Positions 7,362 to 15,886 of a stretch of DNA of 64,000 nucleotides are shown piece by piece. Below the pieces are notes generated by a model. The model worked only from the letters and a program-made list of their open reading frames with translations, ran no database searches and was not told the origin of the DNA. Source of the stretch: Microbispora sp. H13382 (GTDB taxonomy: Bacteria; Actinomycetota; Actinomycetes; Streptosporangiales; Streptosporangiaceae). Position 1 is the first letter of the stretch; the number at the start of each line of letters is the position of its first letter. A program made the position numbers and the translations under genes. The stretch lies in NCBI RefSeq assembly GCF_014161445.1, contig NZ_JABBXA010000020.1, positions 121,793-185,792 on the forward strand. The letters run 5' to 3'.

Positions 7362-9149
7362 TTACCTGACGAGGTTGATACGGCCGGTTGCCGGCGGGGC
7401 GATCGGCGAGTGCGCGCCCATGTAGGCGACGAACGCGTCGATGTCCAGCGGGCCGCTCCACAGGTTCGTGCCCTGGGTGAAGACGGAGAAGCCGTCGCCG
7501 CCGCCGACGAGGAAGTTGTTGGCGGCCACCCGGATCTGCTGGGCGTCGGTCACCGCGGTGCCGTTGATCTTGATGTCGGAGACCCGCGAGCCCACCGGCT
7601 TCGTCGTGTCGAAGGTGTAGGTCAGCGACGCGGACGGCTGGAGAATTCGCTGCGTGATGCCGCCGGTCACCGGGTCGACCGTCCAGATCTGCTGCTCCAG
7701 CAGCGCCTTCAGCTGGGTCCCGGTGAGCGTGACGACCTGCATGAGGTTGTTGAATGGCTGCACCTGGAAGGCCTCGCCGTACGTCACGACGCCGTCGCCC
7801 TCGGAGCCGCTCTGCGCGTAGGTCAGGTCGGTGCGGACCCCGCCCGGGTTCATCAGCGCGATCTCCGCGTTGCCGCCGTCCTTCGTCGCCTCCAGCTGCG
7901 CGTCGGCGATGAGGTCGCCGAGCGGGGTCTCGCCCACGTTGCCGCCGCGCCCGATGTTGGCCGTGATCTGGCCGATCGGCTTGTTGGCGACGGTCGAGAC
8001 CCGCTCCTGCCAGGTCTTGATGTACGCCTCGGTGTCGGCGTCCGGGGTGACGGTGCGCGTCACCACGTTGTTCTTGGCGACGACGCTGGAGCGGACGATG
8101 TCCTTCGTCTTACGGTCCACCCGGAAGTCGATCTGGGTGATCGCGCGGCCGAACGACGAGCCCTGGGTGTAGACGCGGTCCTGACCGGCCGGGTCCTTCA
8201 CCTTGCAGACGTACGCCTGGTGGCTGTGGCCGCTGATGACCAGGTCGATCTGTGGGTCGAGCCCGGTGGCGATCCGCGAGCCGTTGCCGGGAACGACCGG
8301 GCATGAGCTGGGGTCCTGGTTCGGGGTGATGTTGTCGCCCTCGTGGACCAACACGACCTGCGCCTTGACGCCGTGCTTGGCGAGCTCCCTCGACACCTTG
8401 TTGGCCGCCGCGACCTCCTCGGTGAACTGCAGGCCCTTGATGCCGGCGGCGGTGACGATGTTCGGGGTGGTCTGGGTCACCAGGCCGATGAACCCGATCT
8501 TCACTCCGTTGATCTTCTTGACGTAGAAGGGCGGCAGGGCGTAGTCGCCCTTGCCCTCTTTGAGCACGTTCGCCCCGAGGTAGTCGAAGCTCGTGCCCTT
8601 CCACTCACCGGCGGGAGAGCAGCCGTCGACCGGGTGACAGCCGCCGTTCATGATGCGGTTGAGCTCGTCGATGCCCTCGTCGAACTCGTGGTTGCCGGCC
8701 GAGGAGGCGGTCAGGCCGAGCTTGTCGAGCAGGGCGACGGTCGGCTCGTCGTGGTAGGCGGCGGACAGCAGCGGCGAGGCGCCGATGAGGTCGCCCGCGC
8801 CGACCAGGAGGGTGTTGGCGTCGCGCAGCTGCTTGAGGTGGGCGGCCAGGTAGGAGGCACCGCCCGCGATCGAGTACTTGGCACCGGCGATGCCGGTCAG
8901 CGAGCCGTCGGTGTCGGTGTTCGCGCCGTTCGGGTCGAGGATCCGGGAGCTGGACCCGGTCGGGGGCTCGAGGTTGCCGTGGAGGTCGTTGATGGTCAGC
9001 AACCGTACGGGGACGGAAGGGCCGGGCTTCTTGTCGTGCTTGCCGGCTTGGGGAGCGGGAGATGCGGCGGCCGTGCCCATCGTGAGGGCCGCGACGCCCA
9101 CCACGGCGGCGCCGGCGACGGCCAGTCGCGTCAGGGATGCTCGGGTCAT
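7362..9149 (-). CDS. Secreted bifunctional metallophosphatase/5'-nucleotidase
   Basis: A 595-residue UshA/YfkN-type enzyme. Signal peptide at residues 1-29 (LAVAGAAVVGVAALTMGTAA), then the calcineurin-like metallophosphoesterase domain with LTINDLHGNLEP, GAGDLIGASP, AGNHEFDEG and SGHSHQAY metal-ligand motifs to about residue 350, then the C-terminal 5'-nucleotidase domain with the substrate region NPGGVRTDL and GGGDGFSVF. It hydrolyses extracellular nucleotides or other phosphomonoesters, releasing phosphate and nucleoside. Length is usual for the family and no residue appears lost. It is transcribed alone, convergent with glnR. Confidence 0.9.
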   Translation of the reverse strand: MTRASLTRLAVAGAAVVGVAALTMGTAAASPAPQAGKHDKKPGPSVPVRLLTINDLHGNLEPPTGSSSRILDPNGANTDTDGSLTGIAGAKYSIAGGASYLAAHLKQLRDANTLLVGAGDLIGASPLLSAAYHDEPTVALLDKLGLTASSAGNHEFDEGIDELNRIMNGGCHPVDGCSPAGEWKGTSFDYLGANVLKEGKGDYALPPFYVKKINGVKIGFIGLVTQTTPNIVTAAGIKGLQFTEEVAAANKVSRELAKHGVKAQVVLVHEGDNITPNQDPSSCPVVPGNGSRIATGLDPQIDLVISGHSHQAYVCKVKDPAGQDRVYTQGSSFGRAITQIDFRVDRKTKDIVRSSVVAKNNVVTRTVTPDADTEAYIKTWQERVSTVANKPIGQITANIGRGGNVGETPLGDLIADAQLEATKDGGNAEIALMNPGGVRTDLTYAQSGSEGDGVVTYGEAFQVQPFNNLMQVVTLTGTQLKALLEQQIWTVDPVTGGITQRILQPSASLTYTFDTTKPVGSRVSDIKINGTAVTDAQQIRVAANNFLVGGGDGFSVFTQGTNLWSGPLDIDAFVAYMGAHSPIAPPATGRINLVR

Positions 9150-9270
9150 GACCCTCGACAGTAGAGCGGGGACCTGAGCGGGAAATTGCGCAGAGATAAC
9201 GATTCAGGGAGGGAACGCATGGCGTCTATTGCCGAAGCCCGGTACGAGAATCGCCTGACCTTCACCTATC

Positions 9271-10170
9271 GTGCCAGACATGGACGTACGCGTGGAGATC
9301 ACGGAACGGCTCGATGACGAGCAGGTGGCGGCGGTGCTCGCCCTGGTGGAGGCGGCCGCCGAGGCCGATGGTGTCGGTCCGCTCAACGAGCACGTGATGC
9401 TTCAGGTGCGCCACGGCGCCGAGCCGGGCGCGAGAGCCGTACTGCTGTACGAGGACGGGAACGTCGCGGGCTTCGCCCACCTGGATCCGGCGGACCCCGA
9501 GGAAGGGCCGAGCGGCGAACTCGTGGTGCATCCCGCCTACCGCCGGCGCGGCCTGGGCCGGCGGCTGCTCGGCGCCGCGCTGGAGGCGAGCGGGGGCCGG
9601 CTGCGCCTGTGGGCGCACGGCGACCTGCCCGGCGCCGCCCGTCTCGCCGCGAGCGCGGGCCTGGCCCGGGTGCGGTCGCTGTGGCAGATGCGCCGCCCGC
9701 TGGCCGAGCCCCTGCCCGCCGCCGCCCTCCCGGAGGGCGTACGGCTGCGCGCGTTCGAGCCCGGGCGCGACGAGAAGGCGTGGCTCTCGCTCAACGCGCT
9801 GGCCTTCGCCACCCACCCCGAGCAGGGCTCCTGGACCCTCGACGACCTCGAACTGCGGGAGCGGGAGCCGTGGTTCGACCCCGCCGGCTTCTTCCTCGCC
9901 GTACGGGGAGACGCGCTGGCGGGTTTCCACTGGACCAAGGTGCACGACGGCGACGAGCCGGTCGGGGAGGTCTACGTGGTGGGGGTCGCGCCCGGCGAGC
10001 GCGGCACGGGCCTCGGCCGGGCGCTGACCCTCGCCGGGCTCGCGCACCTGCGGGCGCTCGGCCTCGGTCACGTCATTCTCTACGTGGACGAGGAGAACAC
10101 CGCGGCGGTCCGGCTGTACGAGTCGCTCGGGTTCACCCGGTGGAAGACCGACGTGATGTACCGGCGGTGA
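9271..10170 (+). CDS. mshD: Mycothiol synthase
   Basis: A 299-residue protein made of two GNAT acetyltransferase domains, the hallmark of MshD. The first spans about residues 8-140 with acetyl-CoA loop RRRGLGRRLLG; the second spans 155-299 with GVAPGERGTGLGRALTLAGL and the tail LYVDEENTAAVRLYESLGF. It acetylates Cys-GlcN-Ins to give mycothiol, the main low-molecular-weight thiol of actinomycetes. The GTG at 9271 or the ATG at 9280 may be the start; neither has a good ribosome site, so the message may be nearly leaderless. It is monocistronic, with a hairpin after the stop. Confidence 0.92.
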   Translation: MPDMDVRVEITERLDDEQVAAVLALVEAAAEADGVGPLNEHVMLQVRHGAEPGARAVLLYEDGNVAGFAHLDPADPEEGPSGELVVHPAYRRRGLGRRLLGAALEASGGRLRLWAHGDLPGAARLAASAGLARVRSLWQMRRPLAEPLPAAALPEGVRLRAFEPGRDEKAWLSLNALAFATHPEQGSWTLDDLELREREPWFDPAGFFLAVRGDALAGFHWTKVHDGDEPVGEVYVVGVAPGERGTGLGRALTLAGLAHLRALGLGHVILYVDEENTAAVRLYESLGFTRWKTDVMYRR

Positions 10171-10176
10171 ACGCCG

Positions 10177-10208
10177 ACGGGCCGGTCCCCTTCCGGGGGC
10201 CGGCCCGT
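10177..10208. terminator. Hairpin between convergent mshD and pit
   Basis: ACGGGCCGGTCCCC and GGGGGCCGGCCCGT pair over 14 bp (one G-T) with a TTCC loop, directly after the mshD stop and 18 bp before the pit stop. Confidence 0.8.
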
Positions 10209-10225
10209 CTGTGGAGGAGCGTCCT

Positions 10226-11224
10226 CTATCCGAGGATGAAATTGAGGATGAAGTAGCCGATCGCGGCGACGACGGCCGCCGCCGGGATCGTCAGGACCCA
10301 CGCGGTCACGATGTTGCCGGCGATGCCCCACCGCACGGCCGACAGCCGCTTGGTGGCGCCGACGCCCATGATGGCGCTGGTGATCGTGTGCGTGGTCGAG
10401 ATCGGCGCGCCGAACCCGATCGCCGCCGTGTAGAGGACGCCGGCCGCCGCCGCCTCGGCCGCGAAGCCCTGCGGCGGGTCGAGGTGGATGATCCTGCGGC
10501 CCAGCGTGCGCATGATGCGCCAGCCGCCGGCGTAGGTGCCGAGGGAGATCGCCAGCGCCGACGCCGTGATGACCCACTCGGGGATGTCCGAGTCCTGGGG
10601 GACGTACCCTCCGACGACCAGAGCGAGGAAGATCACACCCATCGTCTTCTGCGCGTCCTGCAGGCCGTGGCCGAGGGCCATCCCGGCCGCGGACACCGTC
10701 TGGGCGTACCGGAACCCTTTGCCCGCCTTATGAGGATTGGCCTTGCGAAAGATCCACAAGATCGCGATCATGATGAGCGCGCCCAGGAAGAAGCCCACGA
10801 CCGGGGACAGCACCATCGGGATGACGACCTTCTCGACCACCCCGCCCCATTTCACGGCCTCGGTCGCGGCCAGGGCCGAGCCGATCAGGCCGCCGATGAG
10901 AGCGTGACTGGAGGACGAGGGCAGGCCGAAGTACCAGGTGATGAGGTTCCAGACGATGGCCCCGATCAGCGCGGCGCCGACGATGATCAGGCCGTGCCTG
11001 CCGTCCGGGGGAGCGATGATCCCTTTGCCCACGGTCGAGGCGACCGACGTGCCCAGATGCGCGCCGATGAAGTTCATGACCGCGGCCATGAGCAGCGCCA
11101 GCCGCGGCGTGAGAGCGCGGGTCGAGACGGAGGTGGCGATGGCGTTGGCGGCGTCGTGGAAACCGTTCGTGTAGTCGAACACCAGCGCGATGACGACCAC
11201 GCCGATGACAAGCGCGAGCTCCAC
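10226..11224 (-). CDS. pit: Pit-family inorganic phosphate transporter
   Basis: A 332-residue polytopic membrane protein of the PiT family. The signature repeats are present: GFHDAANAIATSVSTRAL near residue 21 and the C-terminal GAPISTTHTITSAIMGVGA. About ten membrane helices are visible. It imports low-affinity metal-phosphate by proton symport. The GTG start at 11224 directly abuts the stop of the DUF47 gene (11225), so the two are co-translated; DUF47/PhoU-like proteins commonly accompany Pit transporters and probably modulate them. Confidence 0.93.
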   Translation of the reverse strand: MELALVIGVVVIALVFDYTNGFHDAANAIATSVSTRALTPRLALLMAAVMNFIGAHLGTSVASTVGKGIIAPPDGRHGLIIVGAALIGAIVWNLITWYFGLPSSSSHALIGGLIGSALAATEAVKWGGVVEKVVIPMVLSPVVGFFLGALIMIAILWIFRKANPHKAGKGFRYAQTVSAAGMALGHGLQDAQKTMGVIFLALVVGGYVPQDSDIPEWVITASALAISLGTYAGGWRIMRTLGRRIIHLDPPQGFAAEAAAAGVLYTAAIGFGAPISTTHTITSAIMGVGATKRLSAVRWGIAGNIVTAWVLTIPAAAVVAAIGYFILNFILG

Positions 11225-11842
11225 TTAGCTTTCCTTGACCGCGATCGACTCGATCGTGTTCGCGACGTGCTCGAAGGCGTCGGCCGCGAGCTCGAGCTGC
11301 TCGATGACCTCGCGCATCTTCATCACGGTCAGCGCGTCGTATTCACCGCTGAACAGCTTCGCCAGCAGCCTGCGGTAGACCTGGTCGGCCTGGTTCTCGA
11401 GCCGGTTGATCTCGATCCAGTACTCGTTGAGGTGCTGCATCCCGCGCAGGCGCGGCATCGCGTCCGCGGTCAGCTCGGCGGCCCGTTCGAGGACCTCCAC
11501 CTGACGTACGACCTCTTTGGGCAGGTGGTCGATCTGATAGAGGACGATCAGGTCGGCCGCGGCCTCCATGTAGTCCATCACGTCGTCGAGATTCGACGCG
11601 AGGCGGTAGATGTCCTCACGGTCGAAGGGCGTGATGAAGCTTTCGTTGAGCCGGTTCATGATCGCGTGAGTGCGCTCGTCGCCCGCGTGTTCGCAGGCGC
11701 GCATCTTCTCGGCCAGAGCCTCCCGGTCCGAACCGTCGCTGATGATCTCGACCAGCAGACGCGATGCGGTGACGAGGTTGTTCGCCGAGTCGGCGAACAA
11801 GTCGTAGTAGCTGTCCTCACGGGGCGTGAGACGCAGGCGCAC
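11225..11842 (-). CDS. DUF47 (PhoU-like) regulator of the Pit transporter
   Basis: A 205-residue all-helical protein of the DUF47 family, distantly related to PhoU. Conserved acidic metal-binding segments are visible (CEHAGDERTHAIMNRLN, NLDDVMDYMEAAADL, LENQADQVYRRLL). It is thought to bind metal clusters and regulate the adjacent Pit transporter. I choose the GTG at 11842 (RLRLTPREDSYYDLF) because GGAG stands 7 nt upstream; the longer in-frame start adds 27 unlikely residues. A 16-bp palindrome lies about 80 bp upstream of the start. Confidence 0.88.
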   Translation of the reverse strand: MRLRLTPREDSYYDLFADSANNLVTASRLLVEIISDGSDREALAEKMRACEHAGDERTHAIMNRLNESFITPFDREDIYRLASNLDDVMDYMEAAADLIVLYQIDHLPKEVVRQVEVLERAAELTADAMPRLRGMQHLNEYWIEINRLENQADQVYRRLLAKLFSGEYDALTVMKMREVIEQLELAADAFEHVANTIESIAVKES

Positions 11843-11918
11843 GTCGTTTCTCCAGATGTGCGGGGACGGTCCGCAGAGAAGGGTACGGGTTACCAGTGGA
11901 AATGCGAAGTTCAGGCCG

Positions 11919-11934
11919 TACAAGCCCGCTTGTA
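11919..11934. promoter_or_regulatory. Palindrome upstream of the DUF47-pit operon
   Basis: TACAAGC-CC-GCTTGTA is a perfect 7-bp-arm palindrome within the promoter region of the phosphate transport operon. It does not look like direct-repeat PHO boxes; the binding protein is unknown. Confidence 0.35.
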
Positions 11935-11998
11935 ACCTACTCTTCCCCTTCCCGCTGCCCAGAACGGCTCCCGTGACACACTTGTTGCCTCAGACGCT

Positions 11999-12574
11999 TC
12001 AGATCTTGGTGCGGTGGAAGTTCAGGAACGATCTGCTCGGGGTCGGCCCCCGCTGCCCCTGGTAGCGCGAACCGTACCGGTCCGAGCCGTACGGGAACTC
12101 GGCGGGCGAGCTGAGCCGGAACATGCACAGCTGCCCGATCTTCATCCCGGGCCACAGCTTGATCGGCAGCGTGGCGACGTTGGACAGTTCGAGTGTGACA
12201 TGTCCCTCGAAGCCGGGGTCGATGAAGCCGGCCGTCGAGTGCGTCAGCAGGCCCAGCCGGCCCAGGCTCGACTTGCCCTCCAGCCGCGAGGCGATGTCTT
12301 CGGGCAGGCTGATCACCTCGTACGTGCTGGCGAGCACGAACTCGCCCGGATGCAGGATGAACGGCTCGTCGCCGTCCGGTTCCACCTGCCGGGTGAGATC
12401 GGGCTGCTCGATCGCGGGGTCGATGTGCGGGTAACGATGGTTCTCGAACACCCGGAAGTAGCGGTCCAGTCGCACGTCGACGCTGGACGGCTGAATCATC
12501 GCCGGGTCGTACGGGTCGAGCTTCACCCTGCCCGACTCGATCTCGGCACGAAGGTCACGATCGGAAAGCAGCAC
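11999..12574 (-). CDS. dcd: dCTP deaminase
   Basis: A 191-residue trimeric dCTP deaminase of normal length. Motifs: [40 protein letters not shown], and the catalytic/substrate region [20 protein letters not shown]. It makes dUTP (or dUMP in the bifunctional type) from dCTP for thymidylate synthesis. The GTG at 12574 gives the conserved N-terminus [14 protein letters not shown]; upstream in-frame residues are not conserved. No ribosome site is visible and a TACTAG -10-like box lies 10 bp before the GTG, so translation is probably leaderless or nearly so. It is divergent from the tRNA-Gly gene. Confidence 0.93.
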   Translation of the reverse strand: MLLSDRDLRAEIESGRVKLDPYDPAMIQPSSVDVRLDRYFRVFENHRYPHIDPAIEQPDLTRQVEPDGDEPFILHPGEFVLASTYEVISLPEDIASRLEGKSSLGRLGLLTHSTAGFIDPGFEGHVTLELSNVATLPIKLWPGMKIGQLCMFRLSSPAEFPYGSDRYGSRYQGQRGPTPSRSFLNFHRTKI

Positions 12575-12693
12575 GGATGCAAGGCTAGTAGGCCATTTCA
12601 GCGGCGGGTGTCGCGGATCTTCGCGTCGGGGCTGCAGGAGCACGCCCCGGATCCGCTACAGTAGGGGCAGCGACGGGCTCCACAGCCCGTCAC

Positions 12694-12764
12694 GCGGGTG
12701 TAGTTCAATGGCAGAACATCAGCTTCCCAAGCTGACAGCGCGGGTTCGATTCCCGTCACCCGCT
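12694..12764 (+). tRNA. tRNA-Gly (anticodon CCC), island integration site
   Basis: Complete cloverleaf: acceptor GCGGGTG pairs with CACCCGC, anticodon stem TCAGC/GCTGA encloses loop TTCCCAA giving anticodon CCC, and the T arm is GCGGG-TTCGATT-CCCGT. Discriminator is T and CCA is not encoded. Its 3' half (12723-12764) is the sequence repeated seven more times downstream to 34061. Confidence 0.95.
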
Positions 12765-12773
12765 CTCGGTGCG

Positions 12774-12811
12774 AAGGCCCAGGTCAGGACAGAGATCCAG
12801 ACCCGGGCCTT
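12774..12811 (+). terminator. tRNA-Gly terminator hairpin, duplicated at the next att site
   Basis: AAGGCCC-a-GGTC pairs with GACC-c-GGGCCTT and is followed by GATTGTTTT, a canonical terminator just behind the tRNA. Nearly the same 56-bp block recurs at 13855-13910 after the second att copy. Confidence 0.8.
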
Positions 12812-12946
12812 GATTGTTTTCGGGGCTCTACGCATACCAGCGGTGACCCCTGCACGCTCAACCTCACCTTCCAGAAGATCGCTGCCAACACCGCGCGGTA
12901 GGTTGCGGCTGCGCGCTGAGTTGACAGAAGCATTGGGAGCGGGTCC

Positions 12947-13498
12947 ATGAAACCAGCAGGCGTCGTTCTGAACGACACCGAACGACTGCAGTGGGACTTC
13001 ACACCGCTGGCGAGCGTTGGACCACTGCGGTTCGGAATGAGCTACGAGGAAGTGGCAGCTGCGCTGCATCCGGGTGTCTCTTCTGGAGGAGGCACCGATA
13101 GATGGGGAGTGCGCTATCGATGGTTCCATCTGCCCACCTCTCACGGACAGGCCCTTACGACGTACTACGCAGAGTCCGGACGCCTGTCCTGCATCGCGAT
13201 CGATGCGCATCACGGTCCCCAAGTCACGATGGACGGCCTTCGACTGGTTGGACGTGTGCCGTCCGAGCTGGCGGATCAGTTCGTTGATTACCTGCTGTCG
13301 CAAGGGCTAGGGGAGGCGGTCCGCTCCTCTCAGTACGGAGATTTTGGAGCTGACCAGCTCGGGCTCGTGCTGCGCGCGCAACGCGCCGGAGATTTCCTCC
13401 TCACCCGTCCGGTCTTCGTTGCCCGCGAGTGGGCCGACTGTGTCTGCGACGTGACAGAGGGCGCCATCCCTGACGAGGAGTGGCGGGTGTACTGCTGA
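12947..13498 (+). CDS. Hypothetical cassette protein
   Basis: A 183-residue soluble protein with no family I recognise. It contains LASVGPLRFGMSYEEVAAAL near residue 22, a phrase seen in small actinomycete proteins of unknown function, and later an acidic, Trp-containing C-terminus (TEGAIPDEEWRVYC). Start ATG has GGGAG about 7 nt upstream. It is the only gene in the first cassette, between the intact tRNA-Gly and the att copy at 13807. Its position and size resemble immunity or accessory proteins carried by such cassettes, but no function is claimed. Confidence 0.65.
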   Translation: MKPAGVVLNDTERLQWDFTPLASVGPLRFGMSYEEVAAALHPGVSSGGGTDRWGVRYRWFHLPTSHGQALTTYYAESGRLSCIAIDAHHGPQVTMDGLRLVGRVPSELADQFVDYLLSQGLGEAVRSSQYGDFGADQLGLVLRAQRAGDFLLTRPVFVAREWADCVCDVTEGAIPDEEWRVYC

Positions 13499-13684
13499 CC
13501 AGGACCGCGTGATCACTCGCGCAGTCGAGGTGGTCAACAAAGGAGGCCTTATCGCCACCAGTCGGCTTGATCACAATGCATGAGGTGCGGCCAACTGCCG
13601 AAACGGCACGCGTCATCGAGATCACGTCACCCGTGGCAGCCGACTCATAGCTTCGTGAGGCCGCGCCGACTGCGCATGGTCCAG

Positions 13685-13706
13685 TCGTGCCCGTTGCGTG
13701 CCCGTT
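13685..13706 (+). repeat. Paired 11-bp direct repeats before att copy 2
   Basis: TCGTGCCCGTT directly followed by GCGTGCCCGTT, ending 101 bp before the TTCCC of the att core at 13808. Similar 11-bp pairs precede other copies, so these are candidate integrase arm-type binding sites. Confidence 0.5.
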
Positions 13707-13806
13707 CGGTTGGCGATCAGCGGGAAGCAGCGGGGACTCACGGTGACTCCACCGCCATAGGTCCAGGTCAGCGTTTTCCCAGCTCAGATGGCTTGATCTT
13801 GAAAGA

Positions 13807-13851
13807 CTTCCCAAGCTGACAGCGCGGGTTCGATTCCCGTCACCCGCTCCA
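13807..13851 (+). repeat. att copy 2: tRNA-Gly 3' end with CCA
   Basis: The first 42 bases are identical to tRNA positions 12723-12764, then CCA, which the resident tRNA gene lacks. The tRNA terminator block is also duplicated behind it (13858-13895). It is both the right end of cassette 1 and the left end of the 3-kb integrase element. Confidence 0.9.
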
Positions 13852-13922
13852 CGTACGAAGGCCCAGGTCAGGACAGAAATCCAGACCCGGGCCTTGATTG
13901 TTTTCGAGGCGCTTTGATCTTC

Positions 13923-13944
13923 GCGTGCCATTAGCGTGCCATTA
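13923..13944 (+). repeat. Direct repeats GCGTGCCATTA x2, left arm
   Basis: Two exact, abutting 11-bp copies between the att core and the integrase stop codon. The same pair occurs at 16766-16787 near the other end of this element. Confidence 0.6.
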
Positions 13945-13952
13945 GCCCTTGG

Positions 13953-14945
13953 TCAGCTCACCGGAGCCAGCAGCCCGGCCGGGCCGTCGCCCTCGTCGTC
14001 ATCGCGTCGAGTGATCTGCCGGTCGATGGCGTCCGTGATCGTCTTGTCCGCGCCCCCTACGGCGTGCTGGTAGATCATCGCGGCGCGGACGTTGTCGTGA
14101 CCCATCCGGGCCATGAGGTCCTTGAGGCCCGCGCCGGACTCGGCGGCGAGCATGTTGCCGGTGTGACGGAGATCATGGAAGTGGAGGCCGGGGAGACCCA
14201 TTTCCTTGACCACGTCCACCCAGCGCGTACGGGTGTTGAAGCCGCTACGCCGCAGGGGACCGCCTTTCGCACCGGGGAAGAGGAGCGCGCCCGGATCGTC
14301 CTGGACGTAGGTCGCCAGGTGCTCCCGCAGGGCCGGAACGATGCCCTGCGGGATGCCGACCACTCGCCGACCCGCCTTGGACTTGGGCGGCCCGAGAGCC
14401 AGCTCCCCGGTGGAGCGCTCGATGAAGGCCGCCCGAACACGCACGGTCCCGGCGTCCAGGTCGAGGTCACTGCGACGAAGGGCGCTCACCTCACCCCATC
14501 GCAGGCTCGCGAAGGTGGCGAGCAGGACCAGGGCGCGGAAGCGTCTGTCCTGGACGCAATCGGCCCGCCCATCCATGCCCATCGCCCAGAGCGCGCGTTC
14601 GGCGTCCGCGCGAGTCCGGAACACCTCGGGGTGGGTGCGCATCTCGCCGTGCCGCTGGAAGCGGAGCCGGTACGCCCCGTTCTTGAGCTTGCGGACGTTG
14701 CCGACAGGACGACGGCCGACCCGGTCCGCCAGGTCGAAGACCTGAGCGACAGTGAGAACCGGACGCTCTTGCGCATGCTCGTCGCCGGCCCCGCGGATCC
14801 GGCATGGGTTGCGCGGGATGATGTGGTCCTCTTCGGCCGCCGTCATCAGCACGGCCCGCAGCAGTCGGTACGCCTTGGCCGCGACCGACACCGAGACGCC
14901 GTTGCCGAGCAGGTCGGCCCGCCACTGCCGAATTATGGCCGTCAA
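13953..14945 (-). CDS. Tyrosine site-specific integrase, N-terminally truncated
   Basis: The catalytic domain of a tyrosine recombinase is complete: LLATFASLRWGEVSAL (first catalytic Arg), LHFHDLRHTGNMLA (His-x-x-Arg), MGHDN and the nucleophile in AMIYQH. It also has the core-binding helices AYRLLRAVLMTAAEEDHIIP. Only 330 residues remain, and the frame begins at a TTG shortly after an in-frame stop at 15003-15005. Related integrases are about 60-90 residues longer, with an N-terminal arm-binding domain that is missing here. It would act on the adjacent att cores; without the arm domain it is probably inactive or altered. Confidence 0.8.
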   Translation of the reverse strand: MTAIIRQWRADLLGNGVSVSVAAKAYRLLRAVLMTAAEEDHIIPRNPCRIRGAGDEHAQERPVLTVAQVFDLADRVGRRPVGNVRKLKNGAYRLRFQRHGEMRTHPEVFRTRADAERALWAMGMDGRADCVQDRRFRALVLLATFASLRWGEVSALRRSDLDLDAGTVRVRAAFIERSTGELALGPPKSKAGRRVVGIPQGIVPALREHLATYVQDDPGALLFPGAKGGPLRRSGFNTRTRWVDVVKEMGLPGLHFHDLRHTGNMLAAESGAGLKDLMARMGHDNVRAAMIYQHAVGGADKTITDAIDRQITRRDDDEGDGPAGLLAPVS

Positions 14946-15126
14946 GGCGACGGCGCTCCGCGCCGCCGCACTGCGGCCCGTCGCCCGCCCGCCGCACTCT
15001 CGTCACGCCGTACCTACCGGCTCACCGCACCGGGAGCGCAGCGCCGCCGAACCAGGTACCGCACTCAGCGCCACCCGAGTATCTGGACTCATGAGCAGTC
15101 ACCGGCGCTCGTAGAAGGTGATGACT

Positions 15127-15495
15127 ATGCGACCCCTGCGAGCACTGACCCGCTACGTTTCCCGATACGAGCGCGGAACCTTCGCCGCGTTGATCGTCGG
15201 CCCGTACGTGCTGATCGTCATCGCCGCGACCGTCTACGTAGAGATCGCCACACGTCAACCGGGCAGCCAAGGTCTGGAAGCACTCGTTCTCTTCGCGGTC
15301 ACCTCTCCGACCTCGGAACTCCTCATGTTCCTGCCGCTCCCCGACCCGTTGGTCTCCCTGCTGATATTCACCGTCGCCGGGTTGCTTCAGGCATGGCTCC
15401 TCTGGCTGATCGCGCGCGGACGCAGAAAGAACAAGGCCTCCGGCGGGGGTCTCCAGCTCCGGGGTGATCGCGACTCGTCGCGCGAGGGGCCGTAG
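15127..15495 (+). CDS. Small membrane protein of unknown function
   Basis: A 122-residue protein with two or three membrane segments: FAALIVGPYVLIVIAATVYV, then LEALVLFAVTSPTSELLMFL and LVSLLIFTVAGLLQAWLLWL, and a basic cytoplasmic tail (RGRRKNKAS). The layout recalls small Streptomyces membrane proteins of the SCO4225 type, but that is a weak resemblance. I start at the ATG at 15127 because GAAGG lies 8 nt upstream; GTG 15118 and ATG 15121 are in frame. It is in the integrase element, followed by a very long hairpin. Confidence 0.65.
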   Translation: MRPLRALTRYVSRYERGTFAALIVGPYVLIVIAATVYVEIATRQPGSQGLEALVLFAVTSPTSELLMFLPLPDPLVSLLIFTVAGLLQAWLLWLIARGRRKNKASGGGLQLRGDRDSSREGP

Positions 15496-15509
15496 CTGGC
15501 TGAGGTGAG

Positions 15510-15575
15510 CCCGATCGTCCCGCCCGCCGTCGTCCCGCCCGTCAGGGGAGGACGACGGCGGGCGGGACGATCGGG
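15510..15575. terminator. Very long perfect hairpin
   Basis: A perfect 26-bp inverted repeat (15510-15535 and 15550-15575) around a 14-base loop, just after the small membrane protein stop. It is unusually long for a terminator and could be structurally active DNA within the mobile element. Confidence 0.8.
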
Positions 15576-15637
15576 AGGGTGGAGGCGTGCGCAGGTTGCG
15601 CATAATTTGTCGCCCCTCGCCTCGTTACCGTGGTGAC

Positions 15638-15886
15638 GTGACTTTCCCTGTCGGCGGACCGAATCGGTTACCGGGTAGCCAGCCCGGCGACTTCTGGACG
15701 GGCTGGTGGACCTTCATAGGAGGCCCGTTCCTGATCATTCTTGGAGCGTACGACCTGATTACGAGCGGCAGCTTGTGGGGTTACGTGTCCAGTTTCGCGC
15801 TCTTGATCGCCGGAGCTGTTCTTTGGCTGGAGCACGGGAAGATCGTGTGGGCGCACGTTCGGAAGTCCCGCCGATCGGACCAATGA
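15638..15886 (+). CDS. Small membrane protein of unknown function
   Basis: An 82-residue protein from the GTG at 15638 (99 residues if the upstream in-frame start at 15587 is used). Two membrane segments are visible: FWTGWWTFIGGPFLIILGAY and LWGYVSSFALLIAGAVLWL, followed by a basic tail VRKSRRSDQ. No family recognised. A CATAAT box at 15601 may be its -10 element. It lies in the integrase element next to another small membrane protein. Confidence 0.55.
   Translation: MTFPVGGPNRLPGSQPGDFWTGWWTFIGGPFLIILGAYDLITSGSLWGYVSSFALLIAGAVLWLEHGKIVWAHVRKSRRSDQ

Noticed and set aside
11919..11934. PHO box
   Set aside because: PhoP sites are 11-bp direct repeats related to GTTCACC; this is a palindrome without that core.
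10211..11935. Long plus-strand ORF opposite pit and DUF47
   Set aside because: Antisense shadow, rich in Arg/Asp/Gln repeats, over clear transporter genes.
12719..13303. Minus-strand ORF containing GDGNRTRAVSLGS, and similar ones ending at 13401, 16774 and 30014
   Set aside because: The phrase is the antisense translation of the tRNA-Gly 3' end and its att copies. It recurs at each copy and is not a protein family.
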